A stretch of DNA of 64,000 nucleotides from Providencia alcalifaciens (GTDB lineage Bacteria; Pseudomonadota; Gammaproteobacteria; Enterobacterales; Enterobacteriaceae), in the NCBI RefSeq assembly GCF_915403165.1, contig NZ_OU659204.1:1736001-1800000 (forward strand), given 5' to 3'. The notes beneath the pieces are model-generated. The model saw only the letters and a list, made by a program, of their open reading frames with translations, ran no database searches and was not told the origin of the DNA. Each line of letters starts with the position of its first letter. The first letter of the stretch is position 1. Position numbers and translations under genes: made by a program. Of this stretch, positions 57,159-64,000 are shown piece by piece.

Positions 57159-57719
57159 TTAATCAACCATTGGGATAACTAATTTACCCGGTTTGATTTC
57201 TAAACCTTTGGCAAGTTTTTTCGCAGTCGCTTCTGCGGCGCTGTTATCAGGGTTGAGCACATAAACCGGTTGAGTCGCGAAGAAGGTATCAAGGGAGCTG
57301 TTTAAATACGGGATCACCACGGAAATGGCGGTTTCCATATTTTCTGGTGTAATTTTATATTGGGTAATTTTCAGCTCTTTCAAATAGATAGAGCCTGTTT
57401 GCGCATCAAAAACAGGGCGTGCAGTTAAGGTCAGTGCAATATCGGCGGCCGCAGCACCAAGTAGTGAATTCATTGTAACAGTGGCTTCGCCTTTTAATGC
57501 AATAATGCCCGGCTCGCTACGACCAATTTCTGACTGCAAGTTATGCAAGGTGATATCTGCATCTGCAAACCCAGTAATGCCGATATTATTTTCGTATTTA
57601 ACCTTGGTTGAAAGGTAACTGTTAATTTGTGATTCACTGATAGTAAATTCGGTTAATTTGTCACAACCCGTGAGAATAAATAGCAATCCAAAGATAGATG
57701 CCAAGAAAATGTTTTTCAT
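57159..57719 (-). CDS. DUF1439 lipoprotein YceB
   Basis: 186 residues from the ATG at 57719 (AAGGAG 5 bases upstream), identical in length to E. coli YceB. Lipobox FILTGC gives an acylated Cys21 or so. The mature domain has the DUF1439 pattern: INSYLSTKVKYENNIGITG, IGRSEPGIIALKGEA and AKKLAKGLEIKPGKLVIPM at the end. It belongs to a lipid-binding-like (TULIP-like) fold family of unknown role. Its E. coli neighbour grxB is not here; mdtH follows directly upstream. Confidence 0.93.
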   Translation of the reverse strand: MKNIFLASIFGLLFILTGCDKLTEFTISESQINSYLSTKVKYENNIGITGFADADITLHNLQSEIGRSEPGIIALKGEATVTMNSLLGAAAADIALTLTARPVFDAQTGSIYLKELKITQYKITPENMETAISVVIPYLNSSLDTFFATQPVYVLNPDNSAAEATAKKLAKGLEIKPGKLVIPMVD

Positions 57720-57758
57720 AATCACTCCTTTATACAGTAATAACCCAAGTGTAACGTA

Positions 57759-58964
57759 TTACTGCCCGCTCAACATGACTGTTTCAATTTTTTTACGGTT
57801 AAATTGGCGATGAAGCGCCCACAAGGTGATAAAACCAATAGTGCCGAGCAAGAACCAAGGAAGCTGAGGTATATTCCATTGGTGCCCAATATCGTACATC
57901 CAACCGCCACCGGTATAGCCAACCGCGCCACCTAGCGCAAGACCAAGCCTGCTAAAGCCCATATAACTACCACGAGCGCGAGGGTCTGCAAGGGATGCGC
58001 TCAGGGTTTCACGAGCAGGATCCGCGGTGATAGTGCCTAAATAGAAAATACCAATCAACACAAACAGTATATTGACCGACGTGGTCATACCAATAGGGAA
58101 CATGCTCAGGCTCATTAAAAATAGCCCAGCCATCAAACGCTGTTCTAAGCGGAAATGTTTTTCGCTCCAGCGGGCAATTGGATAAAGCAGTGTCAGGGAA
58201 ATTGCCGCTTCAATGGCGTACATCCATTTCACTGCCGTTGGAGTTCCTGCCAATTCGTTAACGGCGATAGGAAACATCAGCATCACTTGTACCGACAGCA
58301 TAAAGTACCCAGAAAGCGTGATCACATAGGTCACAAAGCGGGTGTCTTTCAAAACGCGGCGCATCCCATCTCGAATAGGGGCTTTGATGGTGGAAATGCG
58401 ATAAGCAGGAAGTAACCAAGCATTAAGTAGAGCCGCAATCACAAATACCGCCGCGCCAGCCCAGCAAACATAGTGGAAGTCATACTGCAAAAGCCAGCTA
58501 CCAATTAATGCCCCAATCACCGCACCAGCGCTGTCCTGCATAAATAATAAGGAGTAAAAACGCCCACGCTCATAAGGGCGGGTCAATTTAATCACTAAAG
58601 CCGTGCGAGGAGGATCAAACAAGGTGCCGCCAAGGGCAGACAACACACAAGAAAGCCATAACACCCAAGGGTCATAAGCCAAAGCCATCAACACAAAACC
58701 CGCGGCACGCAACAGCATCCCGATAATAATTAACGGTTTTGCACCAAAGCGGTCGGCAATCGCGCCCCCAAAAATCCCAAATCCTTGCTGAACAAATTGA
58801 CGTAATCCAAGGGCAAACCCAACCACCACAGCCGCCCAGCCAAGCTGCTCAACAAAGCGAATTGAAATTAAAGGGAAAACCACGAAAAAGCCAAGAACAA
58901 CCAGCATATTATCGAGTAAAAGGAAATATTTGCCGAGGCTTCTTGCCCGTGATACCTGCGCCAT
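57759..58964 (-). CDS. MFS multidrug efflux protein MdtH
   Basis: 401 residues from the ATG at 58964; the frame continues to 59078 without support. Twelve helices; the MFS motif [13 protein letters not shown] follows helix 2, and [17 protein letters not shown] and [16 protein letters not shown] are the conserved MdtH blocks. It aligns end to end with E. coli MdtH, a proton-driven exporter linked to norfloxacin and enoxacin tolerance when overexpressed. It lies divergently from the TonB receptor, 547 bases away. Confidence 0.94.
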   Translation of the reverse strand: MAQVSRARSLGKYFLLLDNMLVVLGFFVVFPLISIRFVEQLGWAAVVVGFALGLRQFVQQGFGIFGGAIADRFGAKPLIIIGMLLRAAGFVLMALAYDPWVLWLSCVLSALGGTLFDPPRTALVIKLTRPYERGRFYSLLFMQDSAGAVIGALIGSWLLQYDFHYVCWAGAAVFVIAALLNAWLLPAYRISTIKAPIRDGMRRVLKDTRFVTYVITLSGYFMLSVQVMLMFPIAVNELAGTPTAVKWMYAIEAAISLTLLYPIARWSEKHFRLEQRLMAGLFLMSLSMFPIGMTTSVNILFVLIGIFYLGTITADPARETLSASLADPRARGSYMGFSRLGLALGGAVGYTGGGWMYDIGHQWNIPQLPWFLLGTIGFITLWALHRQFNRKKIETVMLSGQ

Positions 58965-59070
58965 GAAACACCATAAAAAAGTAGTAACGGAAGGAATGAT
59001 TCTTATTAATAGTATCAGGAGTTTGGCGGGAATGATGGGGGGTTGTCCATGATATTTTTTTATCGATAAA

Positions 59071-59197
59071 TCCGTCATATTTCAAGCCGTAGCTTCGTTA
59101 GCTGCGTTCTCTCGCCTTCGTCACATACTGGTGTGTGCTCCAAGGGACTCACTCATTTGCTGCCTACCTCTAATGTGAACTATTTAGGATTTAGGGT
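59071..59197. repeat. Enterobacterial intergenic palindromic repeat, copy 2
   Basis: A fuller copy with arms CCGTCATATTTCAAG (59072) and the opposite CTATTTAGGATTTAGGG, plus GTTAGCTGCGT, CGTCACATACTGGTGTGTGCTCC and CTCATTTGCTGCCT. The pattern is the long palindromic repeat familiar from Yersinia and Photorhabdus intergenic regions. Confidence 0.75.
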
Positions 59198-59256
59198 GGG
59201 TGGATATTTCCCATTATAGGGGGGCGCTCGCTAATGGGTCACTATATCACCAGAAT

Positions 59257-59306
59257 GATAATGATACTCATTATGATCTTGATAATTATTATCACTAATG
59301 TATATT
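59257..59306 (+). promoter_or_regulatory. Tandem Fur boxes and promoter of TonB-receptor gene
   Basis: A 19-mer at 59257-59275 matches 17 of 19 Fur consensus positions and a second at 59281-59299 matches 13 of 19. A TTGATA (59279-59284) and TATATT (59301-59306) 16 bases apart form a good promoter overlapped by the boxes. The 5' leader would be about 200 nt. Bases 59313-59511 contain no gene. Confidence 0.8.
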
Positions 59307-59511
59307 TCAAGGCTTGTTAATATTTGTAAGGGAAATGAGTACGTAACCAATAAATAAATAAGGTTTTTCGAACGAGTTGCATCTATGGCATTGCACTTAA
59401 ATTTACTTTAAATGCATAAATTGAAAAGTATAAAAAATATACCTTAATATTTTTATACGCTATTTCCTCACGTCTATTTAATCATCATTAATTAATGAAG
59501 GCATTACTTAA

Positions 59512-61767
59512 ATGATATTTCAAAATAAAAACATAATTAGTTTAATCATTATATGTTCTACAAACACAGCCTTAGCAAATCAAACCAATACCTCGACTCA
59601 AAAAGATAAACTTCTCGTCACAGCCAGCAAAATAAAGCCAAATAGCAAGCAAATAGACGCCAATGATATTTCTACCGTAAGAGGAACAACCAATTCAGAT
59701 ATATTTGCTAATAAAACTTCATTGCAAGTTAATAATGCACGAAATGAAGCGGGTGCATTAGATATTGGTATTCGCGGGTTACAAGGGAATGGACGAGTGC
59801 CAATTATCATTGATGGCAGTTTGCAATCAACCAATACATGGCGTGGTTACCAAGGAAGTACAGATAGAACTTATGTGGATATGGATTTAATCGATACAAT
59901 TGAAATCGAAAAAGGGGCTTCTATGAGTAAATTCTCAGGAGGAGCCATCGGAGGTACGGTTAAATTAAAAACACTATCAGCAAACAGTATTATTCCTCAA
60001 GGTGACCAATTTGGTTTCTTATTTAAGGGGAATATTTACAATAATAACCGACGCCCAACTATCGCTTCAGATGAAAAGGGGGAGTCTGGGTATCGTGTTT
60101 CAAACGGCGTTAAAAATTCACATTTTAATAATGGCTCTATCACGACTGGGGTTGCATATCGAAATGATAAATTTGATATATTACTGGCACATAGTGATAG
60201 AAAACAAGGGAACTTCTTCGCCGGTAAAAATGGTTATCATAAATACGAAAATACAGATACTCCTATTAAACCAGGGCAAGAAGTGGTTAATACCAGTTAT
60301 GAAAGCCAGTCAACATTATTAAAAACCAATATTTATCTTAACCCATACTCAAGTATTGAATTAAATTACCGCCATCATGAACAAAAGGCTGGTGAGGTTT
60401 TAGCGGCGTATTGGTATCAATACGATGGGAAAATGCCACAGTGGTCTTTAGGTACCGCAGATATTGATACTGCCTCTTTAAATTATTCTTATAAACCCGA
60501 TTCATTATGGGTAGATATGAATTTAGGTCTATGGTGGACAAAAGGGAAATTTAAACAACGTAATGGCACAACGGATGATGTTACCGCTCACTATGGTAAT
60601 CAATATCAGCACCGCTACACTGATGAGCGAGTGGGCTTTAATTTAGAAAATACGTCTGAGTTTGCAGATTATCCTATCGATATCACTTACGGTGTGGAAT
60701 ATATGCAACAAAAATCAAAGCCATTGACTAAAACCTATCAACCGATTTGGACTCCAGAGGGAACAATACCCGGTGAGGAGTTAGACCCTGTAACGCGTAA
60801 TGCTAAAGGAACGAATAAATCGGTCTTTACCAATATGGCATACCAAGGGGAGTGGGTGAGTACTTTAGTCGGGTGGCGTATTCACGCTTTCGATGTTGAT
60901 GACCATGTTTTAGGTAAAAGTATTAGCTACGGTCCGAAAAATGATTTAATGGGGGAGCTGCGTTTTCATGTGACTGACGAATTTGATATTTATACAAAAT
61001 ATTCTGATAGCTATAGAGAACCGAGTTTATTTGAAACCACTGTATCAGGACAAACCTATTCATATTCTCCAGATGTTCCATTAAAACCAGAGCATGCCAA
61101 ATCATTTGAGGTTGGGATGAATGTAGAAAAAGAAAACCTTATATTTGATGAAGATAATACTAAATTACGTGTGGCTTATTTTAATAATGATATTAAAGGG
61201 TATCTTTCTCAAGGTGTAAACCCAACAGGGGTTTATTCTCCATATGTGGTGATGAAAAACTATGATAGTTTTAAACTCTCAGGTTATGAAATTGAACTGC
61301 AATACGATTCTAATTATACATTTGGCTCATTCGATGCAACTTTTTATAACAATTCTGAGTTATGTTCAAGAGATGAAATGGAGTTAGGTCGCCTCCCAAC
61401 CGCATGTAATTCTGTTGGGTTTGCTTGGGGGTTATCACCTTCTCGGATCCCACCGAAAAAAGTTGTGACCGGAATTGTTGGGGTGAAAATGTTTGATCAA
61501 AAACTACAAACAGGTTTACGAGTTCGTTATAACTCAGGCAAAGATTACCCTCATGAGTGGCTAGCGGGAACTGCTGCTGCCCCAGTAACTAAGCTGTACT
61601 CAACCACTACATTTGATTTGTTAGGCCAATATCATGTTTCGAAAAATATTCATGTGAATTTTAATATTGATAACCTAACTAACCGCTATGCATTTGACCC
61701 AGGAACTGTGATTTATATGCCTATCCCAGGGAGAACGTTTAGGCTTGGTTTGGAAGCGAAATTTTAG
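59512..61767 (+). CDS. TonB-dependent outer-membrane receptor, HasR/HemR-like
   Basis: 751 residues. Signal peptide ends around ALA (residue 22). The TonB box is likely DKLLVTA (about 32-38); the plug domain (about 40-165) contains DIGIRGLQGNGRVPIIIDG and MDLIDTIEIEKGASMSKFSGGAIGGTVKL. The rest is a 22-strand barrel ending in the expected aromatic-Phe (LGLEAKF). A YREPSLFE box and PLKPEHAKSFEVGM are near the FRAP and NPNL elements of haem receptors, so haem or a haemoprotein is a possible ligand, but a siderophore cannot be excluded. It is regulated by tandem Fur boxes and has no adjacent transporter genes. Confidence 0.9.
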   Translation: MIFQNKNIISLIIICSTNTALANQTNTSTQKDKLLVTASKIKPNSKQIDANDISTVRGTTNSDIFANKTSLQVNNARNEAGALDIGIRGLQGNGRVPIIIDGSLQSTNTWRGYQGSTDRTYVDMDLIDTIEIEKGASMSKFSGGAIGGTVKLKTLSANSIIPQGDQFGFLFKGNIYNNNRRPTIASDEKGESGYRVSNGVKNSHFNNGSITTGVAYRNDKFDILLAHSDRKQGNFFAGKNGYHKYENTDTPIKPGQEVVNTSYESQSTLLKTNIYLNPYSSIELNYRHHEQKAGEVLAAYWYQYDGKMPQWSLGTADIDTASLNYSYKPDSLWVDMNLGLWWTKGKFKQRNGTTDDVTAHYGNQYQHRYTDERVGFNLENTSEFADYPIDITYGVEYMQQKSKPLTKTYQPIWTPEGTIPGEELDPVTRNAKGTNKSVFTNMAYQGEWVSTLVGWRIHAFDVDDHVLGKSISYGPKNDLMGELRFHVTDEFDIYTKYSDSYREPSLFETTVSGQTYSYSPDVPLKPEHAKSFEVGMNVEKENLIFDEDNTKLRVAYFNNDIKGYLSQGVNPTGVYSPYVVMKNYDSFKLSGYEIELQYDSNYTFGSFDATFYNNSELCSRDEMELGRLPTACNSVGFAWGLSPSRIPPKKVVTGIVGVKMFDQKLQTGLRVRYNSGKDYPHEWLAGTAAAPVTKLYSTTTFDLLGQYHVSKNIHVNFNIDNLTNRYAFDPGTVIYMPIPGRTFRLGLEAKF

Positions 61768-61781
61768 TTAATATCGTGATT

Positions 61782-61813
61782 ATTACCTTAGGTTTGTATT
61801 AGCCTAAGGTAAT
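61782..61813 (+). terminator. Terminator-like hairpin after TonB-receptor gene
   Basis: Arms ATTACCTTAGG (61782-61792) and CCTAAGGTAAT (61803-61813) with a 10-nt loop; a T tract is weak. The remainder to 62080 has no gene and should contain the rimJ promoter. Confidence 0.65.
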
Positions 61814-62080
61814 ATAGAATTCTTTACCTGGTTTTAATGGATCGATTTTTATAATTTTTGTGATTATTCAATTGGACAAGTAAAACACGAAATAGGCGTG
61901 TTTAGGGTTTATCTGTAAACATCAATCGTGTGTTTTTACGTACGATATGAAATAAAACAAAACCAACCGCTCAAAAAATGACTTAATTATAGAGAGAATT
62001 GAATTAGTTAAGTGATAAATTTAAGTTATAATTCAAACATCGAAAGTAAGACTGGTAACACTACTAATTAAGGGCTAGCG

Positions 62081-62668
62081 ATGTTTGGTTATCGTTCAAA
62101 TGAACCCAAAGTACGTCTAATGACTGACAGAATGATTATCCGTTTAGCCTATGAACGCGATAATTATCGACTAGCAGACTATTACAGCTTAAACAAAGAG
62201 TTCCTGACGCCATGGGAACCCATCCGTGACAGCTCCCATTTTAACCCTTCAGGCTGGAACAATCGCCTACATGCCATGAGCGAAATGCATCGCCAAGGCA
62301 GCGCGTTTCATTTCCTTTTACTGGATAAAGATGAAAACGAAGTGATTGGTGTCGCGAATTTTAGCAACATTTTACGCGGCTCTTTCCATGCGTGCTATTT
62401 GGGTTATTCGTTGGGTGAAAAATGGCAGGGACAAGGGCTGATGTATGAATCTTTAACCCAAGTTATTCGTTACATGCAAAAACACCAAGGCATGCATCGT
62501 ATCATGGCAAATTACATGCCCCATAATATGCGCAGCGGTAATTTGCTCACTCGCCTAGGTTTTGAACGTGAGGGTTATGCAAAGCAGTATCTCGAAATTA
62601 ATGGGGAATGGCGCGATCACGTCTTAACGGCATTAACCGACAATGAATGGAAGTCGGCCAAAGCCTAA
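62081..62668 (+). CDS. Ribosomal-protein S5 N-acetyltransferase RimJ
   Basis: 195 residues, full length, very close to E. coli Rim[54 protein letters not shown] (acetyl-CoA-binding R/Q-x-x-G-x-G/A), and [33 protein letters not shown]-fold enzyme that acetylates the N-terminal Ala of S5. In E. coli yceH and mviM separate rimJ and murJ; here murJ follows after 78 bases. Confidence 0.96.
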   Translation: MFGYRSNEPKVRLMTDRMIIRLAYERDNYRLADYYSLNKEFLTPWEPIRDSSHFNPSGWNNRLHAMSEMHRQGSAFHFLLLDKDENEVIGVANFSNILRGSFHACYLGYSLGEKWQGQGLMYESLTQVIRYMQKHQGMHRIMANYMPHNMRSGNLLTRLGFEREGYAKQYLEINGEWRDHVLTALTDNEWKSAKA

Positions 62669-62746
62669 ACATTTACTCTACAATCGTAGTCAGTCTTGTC
62701 ATCCGCTGTTAAACTGCTGCGATTGTCTTCTTTTAGTCTAGCAATC

Positions 62747-64000
62747 ATGAATTTATTAAAATCTTTAGCGGCAGTCAGCTCGATGACGATGATGTCACGG
62801 GTTTTAGGCTTCATTCGTGACGCCATTATTGCCCGTATATTTGGTGCTGGGGCGGCATCCGATGCCTTCTTTGTTGCCTTTAAACTCCCAAACTTATTAC
62901 GTCGAATTTTTGCGGAAGGGGCGTTTTCTCAAGCGTTTGTTCCCATCCTTGCCGAATATAAAAACCAGCAAGGCGAAGAAGCCACGCGAACGTTTGTGGC
63001 CTATATTTCGGGGATGCTCACGTTAGCATTAGCGATTGTGACGGTTGTCGGCATGTTTGCTGCACCGTGGGTTATCTATGTTACGGCACCGGGTTTTACC
63101 ACGGATGCAGATAAATTTGCGCTAACGACAGATTTATTGCGCGTGACGTTCCCTTATATTTTCTTGATCTCATTGGCATCATTAGCGGGGGCTATCCTTA
63201 ATACCTGGAACCGCTTTTCGGTACCAGCGTTTGCACCGACATTATTAAACGTCAGTATGATTTTCTTTGCGGCGTTTGCTGCGCCGTATTTTGACCCGCC
63301 GATTATGTCTCTTGCTTGGGCAGTTCTTGTGGGTGGTGTGCTGCAATTGGGTTACCAATTACCGCATTTAAAGAAAATCGGTATGTTGGTGTTACCGCGT
63401 TTATCGTTCCACGATAGTGGCGTTTGGCGAGTGATGAAGATGATGGGACCGGCGATTATCGGGGTTTCTGTCGCGCAAATTTCATTGATTATCAACACGA
63501 TTTTCGCCTCGTTCCTGCAATCCGGTTCGGTATCATGGATGTATTATGCAGACCGCTTAATGGAGTTACCTTCAGGGGTTCTTGGCGTTGCACTGGGTAC
63601 CATCTTACTACCATCACTCTCTAAAAGTTTTACTAGCGGAAATCACCAAGAATATCGCCATTTAATGGATTGGGGATTACGTTTATGTTTATTATTGGCA
63701 CTGCCGTGTGCGGTGGGGCTGGCGATGTTATCCGAAGCGTTAACGGTTTCACTTTTCCAATATGACAAATTTACCGCTCATGATTCTTTGATGACCCAGT
63801 ATGCATTAATGGCCTATTGTGTGGGCTTAACGGGGATGATCTTAGTGAAGATTTTGGCACCAGGTTTCTATTCTCGCCAAAATATACGTACTCCGGTAAG
63901 AATTGCGATCGTCACACTAATTCTGACCCAGTTAATGAACTTAGCGTTTATTGGGCCTCTGCAACATGCAGGTCTAGCGCTGTCTATTGGGCTAGCGGCC
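62747..64000 (+). CDS. Lipid II flippase MurJ (MviN), 5' part
   Basis: The window ends inside the gene, giving 418 codons; E. coli MurJ has 511. It opens with [34 protein letters not shown], a clear MurJ start, and continues with [31 protein letters not shown], whose Arg and acidic residues line the cavity. The multiple hydrophobic segments match the 14-helix MOP-superfamily flippase. It translocates lipid II to the periplasm for cell-wall synthesis. Confidence 0.97.
   Translation, partial: MNLLKSLAAVSSMTMMSRVLGFIRDAIIARIFGAGAASDAFFVAFKLPNLLRRIFAEGAFSQAFVPILAEYKNQQGEEATRTFVAYISGMLTLALAIVTVVGMFAAPWVIYVTAPGFTTDADKFALTTDLLRVTFPYIFLISLASLAGAILNTWNRFSVPAFAPTLLNVSMIFFAAFAAPYFDPPIMSLAWAVLVGGVLQLGYQLPHLKKIGMLVLPRLSFHDSGVWRVMKMMGPAIIGVSVAQISLIINTIFASFLQSGSVSWMYYADRLMELPSGVLGVALGTILLPSLSKSFTSGNHQEYRHLMDWGLRLCLLLALPCAVGLAMLSEALTVSLFQYDKFTAHDSLMTQYALMAYCVGLTGMILVKILAPGFYSRQNIRTPVRIAIVTLILTQLMNLAFIGPLQHAGLALSIGLAA

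Overview
The window looks like chromosome of an AT-rich gamma-proteobacterium of the order Enterobacterales, most likely Providencia or a close relative in the Morganellaceae. Many proteins read as near-identical orthologues of E. coli genes (Prs, PrfA, KdsA, RimJ, DauA, MdtH, YceB, YcdY, PhoH), but base composition is lower in GC and the gene order is a rearranged version of two E. coli neighbourhoods: ychF-pth-ychH-prs-ispE-lolB/hemA-prfA-prmC-sirB1-kdsA, and phoH, ghrA-ycdY, yceB-mdtH-rimJ-murJ. Genus assignment is inference. No phage, integrase, insertion sequence or CRISPR array is visible.

Layout. 1-8.5 kb: two universal stress proteins flanking a small pore-like membrane protein; a secreted small protein; an iron-box-controlled unknown gene meeting a TetR regulator; the yjjPB exporter; a secreted EndA nuclease with an extra C-terminal domain; phoH behind a Pho box and a long structured leader; a Fur-controlled ferric-siderophore reductase. 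8.6-16 kb: a cyanide-insensitive-type cytochrome bd oxidase operon (cydAB plus a tiny third subunit), a YdcR-type MocR regulator, a LysE exporter with a divergent Lrp-type regulator, a secreted unknown protein and an acyltransferase-like membrane protein. 16-22.4 kb: a periplasmic molybdenum hydroxylase (Tat-exported Mo subunit, [2Fe-2S] subunit, tri-haem cytochrome c) divergent from its cofactor genes (cytidylyltransferase-like and XdhC).

23-27.6 kb: one visibly foreign, AT-rich gene for a 1526-residue protein with an N-terminal PD-(D/E)xK-type nuclease, a STAND/NACHT-type NTPase and a long helical-looking C-terminal region. It resembles stand-alone antiphage sensors and is the strongest candidate for an accessory system. 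27.8-40 kb is core housekeeping: translation, PRPP, isoprenoid, lipoprotein sorting, haem and KDO synthesis.

40-54 kb: dauA (displaced relative to E. coli), a ynbACD-type phospholipid/phosphatase cluster preceded by five 16-bp tandem repeats and lacking ynbB, and a complete-looking trans-4-hydroxyproline degradation operon (epimerase, D-amino-acid oxidoreductase, deaminase, semialdehyde dehydrogenase, AGCS symporter) divergent from a PAS-AraC regulator; then tRNA-Ser(GGA). 54-64 kb: ghrA, ycdY, a YnfC-family protein, yceB, mdtH, a Fur-controlled TonB-dependent receptor inserted between mdtH and rimJ, and the 5' part of murJ, cut by the window end. Two copies of an enterobacterial intergenic palindromic repeat occur at about 55.4 and 59.1 kb.
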